From Gynuella sunshinyii YC6258 (lineage in GTDB: Bacteria > Pseudomonadota > Gammaproteobacteria > Pseudomonadales > Natronospirillaceae): DNA of 64,000 nucleotides. Positions 15,324-24,488 of the stretch are shown here, piece after piece (position 1 is the first letter of the stretch; every line of letters begins with the position of its first letter). Position numbers and translations under genes: made by a program. The notes beneath the pieces were generated by a model. It did not search any database, was not told the DNA's origin, and saw only the letters and a program-made list of their open reading frames with translations. Where the stretch lies: contig NZ_CP007142.1 of assembly GCF_000940805.1 (NCBI RefSeq), positions 6,411,960 through 6,475,959 on the forward strand, read 5' to 3'.

Positions 15324-16022
15324 ATGCAAACCATTGGCATTCTGGGCGGTATGAGCTGGGAAAGTACCGCTACCTATTACCGCACCATTAACGAAGCCGT
15401 GCGTCATCGCCTGGGTGGATTACATTCCGCGGCGATTATCCTCAACAGTGTGGATTTTGCTGTGATTGAAACACTTCAACAGGCAGGCAACTGGCAGCAG
15501 GCTGGAGAACTCCTGTCTTCTGCCGCACAAAGCATAGAAGCTGCCGGTGCGGACTTTCTGATCATCGCCACCAATACCATGCATAAGGTGGCTGAGCAGA
15601 TCGAACAGAACATTCAGATCCCCCTGCTGCATATTGCCGACGCCACTGGTGCAGCGTTGCGTACCGAAAACATCCAACGGGTCGGCCTGCTGGGCACGGC
15701 ATTTACTATGGAACAGGCGTTTTACCGCCAGCGTCTGACGGACCGTTACGGCATAGAAGTCATAACTCCCAGTCCACCGGATCGTCAGATCGTGCATGAC
15801 ATCATCTACCAGGAGTTATGCCTCGGTGAGATCAGTCTGGCATCAAGGCAACAATATTTACGCATCATCGATGATCTCACCGCCCAGGGAGCAGAAGGCG
15901 TGATTCTCGGCTGTACAGAGATCGGCATGCTCATCCGGCCAAGTGATACCCGTGCCCGGTTGTTTGATACCACTCACATCCACGCACTGCAGGCCGTGGA
16001 AAAAGCGATAGGCAATACATGA
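15324..16022 (+). CDS. aspartate/glutamate racemase-family protein, YgeA type
   Basis: 232 residues. The N-terminal GILGGMSWEST and the motif NTMHKVA are hallmarks of the Asp/Glu racemase superfamily. The first catalytic position is Thr83 (ATNTMH) and the second is Cys197 (LGCTE). This is the same Thr/Cys pair, at the same numbers, as I recall for E. coli YgeA, a broad L-Asp/L-Glu racemase, rather than the Cys/Cys pair of ordinary aspartate racemases. The product probably interconverts acidic or other amino-acid enantiomers without PLP. The stop overlaps the ATG of the next gene (ATGA). With the dehydrogenase and GNAT it suggests a small pathway handling an unusual amino or hydroxy acid. Confidence 0.85.
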   Translation: MQTIGILGGMSWESTATYYRTINEAVRHRLGGLHSAAIILNSVDFAVIETLQQAGNWQQAGELLSSAAQSIEAAGADFLIIATNTMHKVAEQIEQNIQIPLLHIADATGAALRTENIQRVGLLGTAFTMEQAFYRQRLTDRYGIEVITPSPPDRQIVHDIIYQELCLGEISLASRQQYLRIIDDLTAQGAEGVILGCTEIGMLIRPSDTRARLFDTTHIHALQAVEKAIGNT

Positions 16023-16507
16023 CCACCAAACATTCGATTACCACCATATCAACTGCCGATGACGCTGCCATCGCCGCCATTATCCGCCAGGTCGGACAGG
16101 AATTCGGTGCCATTGGTGAAGGTTTTGGCCCCTCTGATGAAGAGGTGGCCGCCATGAGCCATCACTACCGGGAGCAGGATCGCAGCCGTTATTTTGTCGC
16201 CCGGCTGGATCAGACCATCATTGGCGGTGGAGGCATAGCAGCACTTAACCACAGCACTGAAGTCTGCGAACTCAAAAAACTGTTTATCCTGCCGCGGGGC
16301 CGTGGTTTAGGTCTTGGCAAAGCAATTGTCGAACACTGTCTGGACTACGCCAGACACACCGGCTACCAACGTTGTTATCTTGATACCTTGTCCAACATGA
16401 CCGCCGCAATCGCACTTTATCAAAAAATGGGCTTTGAACGCCTGGACGCACCTTTGGCTGGCAGCATTCACAATGGTTGTGACATCTGGATGGTTAAAGA
16501 TTTATAA
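16019..16507 (+). CDS. GNAT-family N-acetyltransferase
   Basis: 162 residues. The acetyl-CoA-binding motif is LKKLFILPRGRGLGLGKAIVEHCLDYA (RGRGLGLG loop), followed by YQRCYLDTLSNMTAAIALYQKMGFERLDAPL, a very typical GNAT C-terminal pattern. A Gly-rich strand, IIGGGGIAAL, precedes it. The start overlaps the racemase stop by 4 bases, so translation is coupled. It may acetylate the amino acid made or removed by its operon partners; that is inference. Confidence 0.88.
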   Translation: MTTKHSITTISTADDAAIAAIIRQVGQEFGAIGEGFGPSDEEVAAMSHHYREQDRSRYFVARLDQTIIGGGGIAALNHSTEVCELKKLFILPRGRGLGLGKAIVEHCLDYARHTGYQRCYLDTLSNMTAAIALYQKMGFERLDAPLAGSIHNGCDIWMVKDL

Positions 16508-16602
16508 AAACCGGAGAATTAAAGAATATTCTTTTTGCGGATTGACGGGCGAAAATACCGAAACACGAGTTGACCAGACTCGGACCTCCTGACTGACAGC
16601 CA

Positions 16603-16618
16603 CCCGGCAAATGCCGGG
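16603..16618. terminator. hairpin between convergent operons
   Basis: CCCGGCA-AA-TGCCGGG is a perfect 7-bp stem between the plus-strand operon end (16507) and the minus-strand protease stop (16645). T-tracts are poor on both sides. It would serve as a bidirectional terminator or 3'-end hairpin. A degenerate version sits at the same place next to the protease fragment near 28790. Confidence 0.5.
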
Positions 16619-16644
16619 CAGCTATTAACGGGAGCCGTGGCTTA

Positions 16645-18225
16645 TTACAGTGAAAAACTATCCCAGTTTTCACAGGCATCAGGAAAATCAACACACACCG
16701 GCAACTCTGCATGACGCATGGGATCCATAAGCCAGGGTGTATCTGCATCGACTTTACGCTCCTTCAGAGACTTAAGTGCATCTGAGCGACTGATATCCCT
16801 GGTGCGGGCGATGTATTCTATATAGGCAATACCGACACCACTGATAAAAGATGTTTTCATCGACGACATCGGACCCGCATTGGTGCCATCCTCACCATAC
16901 AGAATGGGATAATGCCCAAACGAAGGCAGATCAGCATAATTTTCACGCCAGCCAGTATTAAAGTAACCATCCACACAACCTTTGATTTCCAACTGAGATG
17001 GTTTGACCAGATCATCATAACCATTGCTATAACTGACACCTTCAGACGGCAATACCGGCAAGCTGCCATCATTCAGATAACTCTGAATGAGATAGCCAGT
17101 CCGGAAACGGTTATCGATATCCATACAGTCAGCATAATATTCGGATGCGGGATCCTGTCCGTCTTCTGAAGTGGTCATCCGGTAGGCTGCACCATTTGGC
17201 CCGGCCTGAACCAGAACAGTCTGATTCGCAATGCCGACCAGAATGCGGGTGTATGCTTGTTGTAACCGGAGAACATCCTTGGATTCATAGCTTTGCAACC
17301 GACAAACACCAAGTAGCTTATCCTTAAAGTCCTGCTTGATTAAACCAGCAGATAAATTGACGTAATCAATATGATGACGCTCGATGATATCGGTTAACAC
17401 GCTTATCGTGTAATCTACATAACTATCCACGACGGTATCACTAAGACTACACAACACTTGATCGGGAAATACAATTTTCCCAAATGAATCAAGCGTAACG
17501 AACTCAGCTGCCGGAATATAATCTGCCAGCAGATTCAAGGTCAGGCTGCCGTGTGTATCACCGTTATAATCAGTCGGCAATTTTGCAAACCGGGTCCTGT
17601 CCAACTCACGCGTTAATTCTGTGGAGGGCACAAAGGCATCGGTTTTCCCCAGAATTTCCGCTCGGATTTGATAACGTGCCTTCGAGGTCTGAACGGTAGC
17701 CGTCGTATGCTGATAACCGACCCGCAGGGTATTGTCCTCCGTCTCAAACACCCAGTCATACATCGCAAGCATACGCTGAGGGTAACGCAGAGCGGCTGAC
17801 GCTACACCAGAATCTATCAGTAATACTTTTGGGTTGGATAATTCAGCCCCGGAATTTGCCTGACGGGAGATTGTTACGTCATTAACCATTTTTTGTGACG
17901 ACCACCACCTTACTTCTCCGACCTTCTGCGCATCTGGGAACAAAACCTCCTGAATGGAGTACTCCCCGGTATCACAAAGATCGGCATTTTCCATACCGGC
18001 CGGATTATCGTTACAGTCAGGCAGCGTATCCAGAAAATCATGAATCTGCGCAACCACGGCCCGAACACCCGGCAGGTATTTATCACCTGTGTTGGAATAA
18101 TCCAACGCAGGTTTGGTTGGGTTATCATCTGGGGGAGGAATGACAACGACATCGCCATCATCAGAACTGTTATCGCAACCATGCAATAGCAGTGTTATGG
18201 CCAACCCTAAAAATAATCGTTTCAT
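16645..18225 (-). CDS. divergent subtilisin-like serine protease, predicted lipoprotein
   Basis: 526 residues from the ATG at 18225, preceded by GGAAG. The signal MKRLFLGLAITLLLHGC ends in a lipobox with Cys17, followed by an Asp/Pro linker. The S8 catalytic elements can be traced: Asp138 in LLIDSG, His225 in GDTHGS, an oxyanion Asn344 in QAGPNG, and Ser459 in MKTSFISGV (usually GTSMAxPxV). Spacing fits subtilases, but the motifs are clearly diverged. Several Cys pairs suggest periplasmic or surface folding. A paralogue lies at 26521-27987 and a scrap of a third at 28835. It is the last gene of a run of exported proteins on this strand and could process them. Confidence 0.65.
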   Translation of the reverse strand: MKRLFLGLAITLLLHGCDNSSDDGDVVVIPPPDDNPTKPALDYSNTGDKYLPGVRAVVAQIHDFLDTLPDCNDNPAGMENADLCDTGEYSIQEVLFPDAQKVGEVRWWSSQKMVNDVTISRQANSGAELSNPKVLLIDSGVASAALRYPQRMLAMYDWVFETEDNTLRVGYQHTTATVQTSKARYQIRAEILGKTDAFVPSTELTRELDRTRFAKLPTDYNGDTHGSLTLNLLADYIPAAEFVTLDSFGKIVFPDQVLCSLSDTVVDSYVDYTISVLTDIIERHHIDYVNLSAGLIKQDFKDKLLGVCRLQSYESKDVLRLQQAYTRILVGIANQTVLVQAGPNGAAYRMTTSEDGQDPASEYYADCMDIDNRFRTGYLIQSYLNDGSLPVLPSEGVSYSNGYDDLVKPSQLEIKGCVDGYFNTGWRENYADLPSFGHYPILYGEDGTNAGPMSSMKTSFISGVGIAYIEYIARTRDISRSDALKSLKERKVDADTPWLMDPMRHAELPVCVDFPDACENWDSFSL

Positions 18226-18263
18226 ACTTGCTTCCATCTCATACATATGTTTTTTGATTCAGA

Positions 18264-20132
18264 TTACAACAAGCTCTTGGCTTTTAACCTGACAGCCTCT
18301 GCCGGATCCTGCTCCGCGACACTGGCGAGCAGTGGTTTGATCCATCCATATTTTTCCTTCGCGAGTGCCAGATTTCCCAGCAGGACCGACCTCAGTTCTT
18401 CCGAATGGCTGGTTTTCAGTATTTCTGACTGCGATTTTAATGAGGTTTCACTCACTTCTCTAAAACCCAGCTCAATCGCTACGGCCAGCTGCTCAGTTTC
18501 ATTGTGTGAGGTATTGAGCGAACTCATATAAATCTCTTCAACTGCCGTACCCGGTACCTGGCGCAATGCCAGATAGGCAGCCATTTTAAGTGCAGGGCGG
18601 TCACTCTCAAGATACGGCCGAACCAAGTCCAGATTATGTTCTGCTGCAAAATTAGAAATGACATGCAGAGCATTTATGATTTCCCGTTCAGACTTGGCCT
18701 TTTGAAGATCCGCAACCGCATATTCGTAGTTATTCTGATAACGTTCCGGCTGCTGTGCCTTTGTGGTCGCCGACATATTCGCCAATGCAAGCTTGGCAAG
18801 TTGAGGAATCTCTCCCGTGTTCTGATCGATTAATCGATAGAGTATTTCATCCACAGCAACCGTAGAATCAATCGATAGTCCTACCTGACCCAGCAGATAG
18901 CGTCTGGCATTTAGCTGATCGTGCTTTGTCGCACTGTTCGCCAGCGCTTCAACCGCCAGGCTGTTTCCGCTCTGGGCCAAAGCCATGGCCACTGGTGCAA
19001 ACGAAACATCATCGGGCTGATGTTGCAGCAACCACTGACCCGCAACACCAATGGTTTCCGGCTGTAAACGAAACAGTGCCCGAAGTTTTAAAAACATATC
19101 CGCCACCTGGTCTTGAGACATATAGGCAAGGCGGTCCTGCAAGGTATTCCAATTATCCGTACCCAGAGCTTTTTGTTGAGTAAGACGATCGCTTCGTTCG
19201 ATGGAGATATCCGAGGAAAGGTTGTCGGTATAAACCTTGCCAAATGCCAAAGCGCCGTCCGGTATTGCCAGCAATTGATTTGATTTATTCAGCTCAAATA
19301 TGGTTTGAGTCGTCGACAGTGTTTTAGTCTGGTCTTTAAAAATAAAGGTATAGCGACTGTTGACTGACTGCAGGTATTGCTGATGAAAAACGTATTCCGT
19401 CACGCTGTCATCAGACACCGTTACAAAAGGTTGATCGTCGTGATAGAGCATTGATGGTGCCTTTTCCGGATAACGCCGATATTTACGGACAATGACATCC
19501 GGCCGGGTGGCGCTGACCTGATACCGGACATCAGACACGCCATTGATATCCATTTCCTCAGCTTGCCAGGTCATTCCTTTACCTTTGGTAAACCGACTCC
19601 AATTCAGAATATCCTTTACCAGGTGCAGACTCATGGTGTCATAATCGCCGGTGGTGAACTCTTCTATCTGAAAGGCCTCTGTCAAAGAAACCAGTACAGC
19701 CAAACCATCCTGCATCAGGACTTCAGGCCGGGCAACCCTGGCAAACATCCCCTGACCATTCTGAGAAAATTGTGCGGGGGAAAAATACCAGGTCTGCTGA
19801 TACCCGGAATGATAGGGTTCACAACTAACGGTCACACGACCCGACGCTTCCAGAACCAGTTCATTCGACTGGGCATCCTGCATCTGATCAAAATACTGAC
19901 CATGACTGGAATACTGATAATCATAGGTTACCGGATCACTCTGACACAGTGTCAGATCCATTGGCATTTGTTCGTTTTCAGAAACCGATGACTGATCGTG
20001 TGATTGTGCGTTATCCGGATGAATCATCGCGACCGACGCTCCTGAATCCCTCTCCTCCACAGAGAAGAGGTACAGGAAAGCGCCGGTAACAGCAGCAATC
20101 AAGACTGTTGCTGTAACCAGCGTCTTTTTCAT
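18264..20132 (-). CDS. exported HEAT-like protein resembling vitellogenin/lipid-transfer N-terminal modules
   Basis: 622 residues with an N-terminal signal anchor (TLVTATVLIAAVTGAFLYLFSV). Residues about 60-290 are beta-rich. They include the passage QIEEFTTGDYDTMSLHLVKDILNW and, a little later, EEMDINGVSDVRYQV, which resembles the E-x-D-x-x-G-x-C/S-x-x-x-Y pattern in large lipid-transfer proteins (vitellogenin, MTP). Residues about 330-620 are a helical superhelix of HEAT-like units (MALAQSGNSLAVEALANSATKHDQLNARRYLLGQVG; AAYLALRQVPG). The overall order, beta barrel-like half then helical half, fits that fold, but this is a visual match only. The stop of the upstream gene overlaps this start by 4 bases. 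Confidence 0.45.
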   Translation of the reverse strand: MKKTLVTATVLIAAVTGAFLYLFSVEERDSGASVAMIHPDNAQSHDQSSVSENEQMPMDLTLCQSDPVTYDYQYSSHGQYFDQMQDAQSNELVLEASGRVTVSCEPYHSGYQQTWYFSPAQFSQNGQGMFARVARPEVLMQDGLAVLVSLTEAFQIEEFTTGDYDTMSLHLVKDILNWSRFTKGKGMTWQAEEMDINGVSDVRYQVSATRPDVIVRKYRRYPEKAPSMLYHDDQPFVTVSDDSVTEYVFHQQYLQSVNSRYTFIFKDQTKTLSTTQTIFELNKSNQLLAIPDGALAFGKVYTDNLSSDISIERSDRLTQQKALGTDNWNTLQDRLAYMSQDQVADMFLKLRALFRLQPETIGVAGQWLLQHQPDDVSFAPVAMALAQSGNSLAVEALANSATKHDQLNARRYLLGQVGLSIDSTVAVDEILYRLIDQNTGEIPQLAKLALANMSATTKAQQPERYQNNYEYAVADLQKAKSEREIINALHVISNFAAEHNLDLVRPYLESDRPALKMAAYLALRQVPGTAVEEIYMSSLNTSHNETEQLAVAIELGFREVSETSLKSQSEILKTSHSEELRSVLLGNLALAKEKYGWIKPLLASVAEQDPAEAVRLKAKSLL

Positions 20133-21766
20133 AGCTCAATCCATTCGCTCATTAACTGCCAGTATTCGTCAATATTTGCACGGGTCGTCTCCGAGGCGGA
20201 AACAATTTGGCCGGCGACCTGAGGAATATTTCGAGAGTCATTCTGATTCAACATGTTGTAAACCGACTGCGCCAGGTAGTGAGCTTCCTGAGCGACATCC
20301 ATCTCAGCCTGCTCGATAGCCGCCTCTCGATTGACGAGGTCCACCTCTGCAATATCCTCAATGGAAAGATCTCCCTGAGCGACCAGCCCATAACGGTTGT
20401 AAACAGCCGAATAGTCAAACAATGTTCCCTGGTTGTGATATCCGGTCCAGCTGAAGAATGAATGACGCCATTCCTTTTTCTTGAGCCTGAACGGGTTTTT
20501 CCAGGTTGGGCTCGGGTACTTAATCCAGGCAAATGCGTAGATATCACCACTCAACAGGTTCAAATCTGATAATGCGGCTATCTGGAAGCGAATCTGCGGT
20601 TCCTCTACCCACTCAAACTGACCGCTACCCTGTAACGTAAGGCTGTAGTGCGCAATCGTTAACTGACCACCCACGCCGGCACCACCGATCCAGACATCAA
20701 CACCTACCTGAGCCCAGGCATCCAGTGCTGCCCATGGACCGGTCCAGGCACCCACCTGTAGCGCATACAGTTCAAAGCCCCAACGATATCCAACCTCACC
20801 GGACATTCCCAACTCCGCACTCATGGGAATCGGTCCGACCGCGAAGCGGTATTTGACGGACTTGGTGATACCATCTTTGATCGAATCCTCGTAACGTAAC
20901 GAACCGTATTCAACCAGTGGTTTATTCCAGGTAATTTTTCCATCCAAAGCACTGGCGGTAAAATCCACCTTCATAGGACCGCTACCCGGTGAACGTCCAT
21001 GCAGTTTTACAGTGGCAATATTGCCGGTCCACTGTCCTGCCAGACTACCATCCACTTTCACACCGGCTTCGGCTACGGCCTCAACTTTGCTGGCACCAAA
21101 CTTATAGTATGGAAATATACCTACTGAAAAACCCTTCATGGACCCGGTATAGAATGTGTGAGTTTTTTCCTTACTGAACTCAATGGGCCTGGGCTCAAAG
21201 GTTACCGTTGGCGCGGTGTATTTAGGCACCTCCGGCAAATACACTTCATAGTCTTCATTATCGGCCATGGCATAGAGATCATCCCAGGAAGGTGCCTGTT
21301 GCTCATATGCCTTTTTAATGAGATCCCATTTTTCCTTCCAGCTGAGATCATCCATCATATTGCCCGGATGCTCCTCCCGGATCTGCTCATCTATCAATCC
21401 AGCCTGATCCTGTAACGACTCAAAACAATAATTCAATTGCGAAATAGTCGGTGTGCCGTCCTCGCGCAACGAATATCCCCAGGCATTAAGGGAAGACTCC
21501 GTGTCGTCCAGCTCATCCAGATATTCCAGCGCATTGACGGTTTTGGTTGATCCATCTTCAAGCGTTATTTCGATGGTATCGTTGTAGTCATATGGCAGAT
21601 TGGTTTCCGGGTTGGTTCTGGAAAACGGTACAAAGGTAATGGCAGGCAAACGATTTTCGATAATATCGTCATCGCTGCAATTTGAGGCCGCCCATGAAAA
21701 AGCCGGCAACATCGTTCCTGCGGCAACCGCCAAGGCAACAAGTGTTTTTTTAATTCCGTGTTTCAT
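20129..21766 (-). CDS. secreted beta-rich protein of unknown function
   Basis: 545 residues from the ATG at 21766 (AGGGG upstream). The signal peptide is MKHGIKKTLVALAVAAGTMLPAFSWA, with cleavage after AWA-type small residues. An acidic helical region (residues 40-150) precedes a long beta-rich, Gly/Trp-rich region such as VGAWTGPWAALDAWAQVGVDVWIGGAGVGGQLTIAHYSLTL. Alternating polar/hydrophobic strands could form an outer-membrane or lipid-binding beta sheet. The C-terminus is helical (IEQAEMDVAQEAHYLAQSVYNML). No family is recognised. Its ends overlap or abut both neighbours (4-bp overlap with the HEAT-like gene, 12 bp from the next), so it is one operon. Confidence 0.5.
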   Translation of the reverse strand: MKHGIKKTLVALAVAAGTMLPAFSWAASNCSDDDIIENRLPAITFVPFSRTNPETNLPYDYNDTIEITLEDGSTKTVNALEYLDELDDTESSLNAWGYSLREDGTPTISQLNYCFESLQDQAGLIDEQIREEHPGNMMDDLSWKEKWDLIKKAYEQQAPSWDDLYAMADNEDYEVYLPEVPKYTAPTVTFEPRPIEFSKEKTHTFYTGSMKGFSVGIFPYYKFGASKVEAVAEAGVKVDGSLAGQWTGNIATVKLHGRSPGSGPMKVDFTASALDGKITWNKPLVEYGSLRYEDSIKDGITKSVKYRFAVGPIPMSAELGMSGEVGYRWGFELYALQVGAWTGPWAALDAWAQVGVDVWIGGAGVGGQLTIAHYSLTLQGSGQFEWVEEPQIRFQIAALSDLNLLSGDIYAFAWIKYPSPTWKNPFRLKKKEWRHSFFSWTGYHNQGTLFDYSAVYNRYGLVAQGDLSIEDIAEVDLVNREAAIEQAEMDVAQEAHYLAQSVYNMLNQNDSRNIPQVAGQIVSASETTRANIDEYWQLMSEWIEL

Positions 21767-21777
21767 AATGATGCCCC

Positions 21778-22884
21778 TTAGTTCGCTTTCTGCAGACTTG
21801 ACCAACCCAACTCATAAAACCTGAGTTCGTCGTCACTCATTGACATCACCGAGTCATAGGAAATCCCACGCAACACCGCCAGTTTTTCACAGTCGACAGA
21901 TGACTCCACTTCACGACACTGTTCTGCATACATAAAGTTATTCATCTGACCGTATTCGTAGGCCATTTCCGCCTTACTCAATCCGGTATTGGAGAGTCCA
22001 TCGACCAGCGAGACCATGGTATTGCAGAGACTGGACTGTCGTTGTGTTGCTTTTTGCGCTCTGGCAGAAGATACCGACGAGGAGTTTATTTTGGCCTGTA
22101 CCTGCGAACACAATAACTGCCCACGCTCCAATTCGCTGGTCGCCTGGAACCAGGCAAACTCCAGTGCATAAGCATCAATGGCGTTTTCAACGGACTCCAG
22201 TTCCAGCAACAGGGGCTCAATTTCCGCTTCATACAAAATCAGATCGTCGAATTTAGCCAGAGCATCCGCAACGGGTATACCACGAGCAGTCAGATTGGAT
22301 TTCATCTTCGCCCGTAATGCCCGCGGGCTGTAATGATAAATCTGTTCGAGTTCGGCAATGGAATCAGCGGCAAGATTACGAATATCCACCACACTGTTAT
22401 TCAATGCCTGACCGTACTGTGCAACGCCTTCGGCAATACCCGGATATTCCGCCAGCAGATTAATGGGTAACATGGTAACAACCTCAGCTTGAGAAATGGA
22501 ATCCGCACCAATATTCTGAATCTGGCGGCTTTGGGCAATCAGACTGTCCAGTGCGATACGCTGATTTCGGATCAGGGTTTCAATTTCAACCATTGCCCCG
22601 GGAATCTGCCCGGAACTACCTACATCAGCAAGCTCCATACCTTGCTTCCAGTTATTGATCCAGGCAGCCACTTGAGTGAAGAAGGCCTGATTGCGTTTGA
22701 TAAGCCCTTGATCACCATAAAAGTACTGGTCCTTGACGTTGACATACTGACCCAAAGCGGCATTAACCTGGTTAATTTCCACCTTCTTGGCAACAACCGC
22801 TTTTTCGCGGGTATCCAACATGTCCGCAAGTGCCGCATCAGATATTAAGATTCCCAACAAAGCCAACAATATTTTCTTACTCAT
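21778..22884 (-). CDS. secreted helical coiled-coil protein of unknown function
   Basis: 368 residues with signal peptide MSKKILLALLGILISDAALA. The mature protein is almost wholly helical with heptad-like stretches (REKAVVAKKVEINQVNAALGQY; FDDLILYEAEIEPLLLELESVENAIDAY). Four or five Cys lie in the C-terminal third. No catalytic motif is visible. It lies between two other exported unknowns with gaps of 3 and 11 bp, so all three are probably made together. It may be a scaffold or adhesin partner. Confidence 0.5.
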   Translation of the reverse strand: MSKKILLALLGILISDAALADMLDTREKAVVAKKVEINQVNAALGQYVNVKDQYFYGDQGLIKRNQAFFTQVAAWINNWKQGMELADVGSSGQIPGAMVEIETLIRNQRIALDSLIAQSRQIQNIGADSISQAEVVTMLPINLLAEYPGIAEGVAQYGQALNNSVVDIRNLAADSIAELEQIYHYSPRALRAKMKSNLTARGIPVADALAKFDDLILYEAEIEPLLLELESVENAIDAYALEFAWFQATSELERGQLLCSQVQAKINSSSVSSARAQKATQRQSSLCNTMVSLVDGLSNTGLSKAEMAYEYGQMNNFMYAEQCREVESSVDCEKLAVLRGISYDSVMSMSDDELRFYELGWSSLQKAN

Positions 22885-22887
22885 TGC

Positions 22888-23748
22888 TTAGCCTCCTATC
22901 TCAGCTGGAATCTGCAGTAAAATATCATCCAGTTCCTCGTTGACGGCAATTTCCCACTCTTCAAATCGCTCAAGCATTTCCCGACCGATAGCCACTTCCG
23001 CGATCAGATCTTCTTTATAATAATTCAGCAATACGTCACTCTCAGCACCAACTGGGGGCAAGGTTGATGGATCACTGTCCAGACGGGCCTGAAGTGAATT
23101 GGCCACAACCTGAAAATGTGCTTTGGCACTGCAGGCGGTGGCATCACCACGATTACAGCGGTTCTCGAAGTAGGTTACTTTCCGGTTTACTTCTGTCAGT
23201 AATAATTCTGTTTTATTGACACTCCAATCGCGATAATGTACATACTCAGCAGCCAACTCATATAAAGTCAGACTCTTTTCAATGTCGTCTGCCTGATCGA
23301 TAGCATCATAGGTCCATTGGTCAATGGCATCCTGTGAAGGGAGAACCCGAACATCCTGAACATCAAGGCTGCATACCTGTTGGTAGTAACGACGATAAGT
23401 ATCTGATGGGTTAGTATCCACCACTTTCAGTGTACCCTTGCCATATACAACAGCAGTATGTACAGAACCATCATTGATCAAAGTGGCACTGCCCGTACCT
23501 GAAACCAGAGACAGATAGATAGGTGAGTTACGACAGTCGAGTCGATAATCAACCGAAAATTCAGTGGACTCAGTTATTTCTCTACCCCCAATCATAGAAG
23601 TAATTTCGTAGCCCAACTCCGCCTGCTGATCTACAACACAGCGGGTTTTGACATTTGCGACACTCGTGCAATTGATCATCTCCTGAGCGACTGTTTTCCC
23701 AGAGCAGAACAACACCAGAACGGACAACATGAATAATTGTTTTTTCAT
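22888..23748 (-). CDS. secreted Cys-containing protein of unknown function
   Basis: 286 residues with signal peptide KKQLFMLSVLVLFCSGKTVAQ. A beta-rich N-terminal half has paired cysteines (INCTSVANVKTRCVV; YRLDCRNSPIYLSL; YYQQVCSLDV). A helical C-terminal half (DIEKSLTLYELAAEYVHY...MLERFEEWEIAVNEELDDILL) follows. The Cys pattern suggests a disulphide-bonded periplasmic or secreted domain. No family is recognised. Confidence 0.5.
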   Translation of the reverse strand: MKKQLFMLSVLVLFCSGKTVAQEMINCTSVANVKTRCVVDQQAELGYEITSMIGGREITESTEFSVDYRLDCRNSPIYLSLVSGTGSATLINDGSVHTAVVYGKGTLKVVDTNPSDTYRRYYQQVCSLDVQDVRVLPSQDAIDQWTYDAIDQADDIEKSLTLYELAAEYVHYRDWSVNKTELLLTEVNRKVTYFENRCNRGDATACSAKAHFQVVANSLQARLDSDPSTLPPVGAESDVLLNYYKEDLIAEVAIGREMLERFEEWEIAVNEELDDILLQIPAEIGG

Positions 23749-23784
23749 GATTTGTTTCCTTTATTGTAATTGGATAACAACAGA

Positions 23785-24381
23785 CTAATTTCCATCTTTT
23801 AAGCCGAGACGAACATCATCGAGAGTCATGGAGAGTCCACCAATCAAATTACAAACACCCACAGAGATATTGGAAATCCCCCCGGTAAAATGGGTCTCAG
23901 GTAATTCCAACAACAGATTAGGTTCAGCATCAGCATACCAGGTATCACCCTCAGTACGGAGATAAGGCATATATTGTTTGATGGGAATCCAGTGAAACAT
24001 CTGAATGGTATCCCCAACCTGATTATCATACTGCACTCGAACAATCATCATCGGCACATCCAGGTAGTTCTGCCAGTAACCTGCCCAACTCAAGTTTACA
24101 AATTTTAGCTTAGGACGGATAACACCATTCTGAGTTTGATCCGCGCCAAAAAACTCGAAACTTTTAGTCACCAACGGACAACCAGCAACTATTCCATAGG
24201 TATCAATTGCCCAGTTAGCATCCCTTACATAACGACCCGCCTTAACGTCAAAGTCGCCACCCTGGAAATCCGTATACTGAACTTCAATATCCGCCATGGT
24301 ATCGAGAATCACTATTTTTTCCGCGACACCATAAGACGCCAGTAGCAGACAAGAACTACCAACTATTTTTTTTAAAGACAT
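23785..24381 (-). CDS. secreted beta-sandwich-like protein of unknown function
   Basis: About 198 residues from the ATG at 24381 (GAGG 8 nt upstream); a GTG three codons earlier is less likely. The signal peptide is SLKKIVGSSCLLLASYGVA. The mature part alternates short strands (IVILDTMADIEVQYTDFQGGDF; LKFVNLSWAGYWQNYL; MMIVRVQYDNQVGD), an arrangement like a carbohydrate-binding or jelly-roll domain, with two Cys. The assignment is structural guesswork. It is co-directional with and 36 bp from the next gene. Confidence 0.5.
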   Translation of the reverse strand: MSLKKIVGSSCLLLASYGVAEKIVILDTMADIEVQYTDFQGGDFDVKAGRYVRDANWAIDTYGIVAGCPLVTKSFEFFGADQTQNGVIRPKLKFVNLSWAGYWQNYLDVPMMIVRVQYDNQVGDTIQMFHWIPIKQYMPYLRTEGDTWYADAEPNLLLELPETHFTGGISNISVGVCNLIGGLSMTLDDVRLGLKDGN

Positions 24382-24433
24382 ATCGCTCACCTCATCGACT
24401 GTTGTCGACTTATCTTTGAATATAGGAAACTAA

Positions 24434-24457
24434 TGCCAACAGAAAACACTGTCGGCA
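24434..24457 (-). terminator. hairpin downstream of the Hint-protein gene
   Basis: TGCC-ACAG and CTGT-GGCA arms (one mismatch, 6-nt A-rich loop) lie 32 bp past the Hint gene's stop on the minus strand, then TTAGTTTCC. This would give partial termination, letting the first genes of the cluster be made in larger amounts than the rest. Confidence 0.4.
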
Positions 24458-24488
24458 TTGTTTTAAGATGGTTTAAAGCCTGAGGAAA

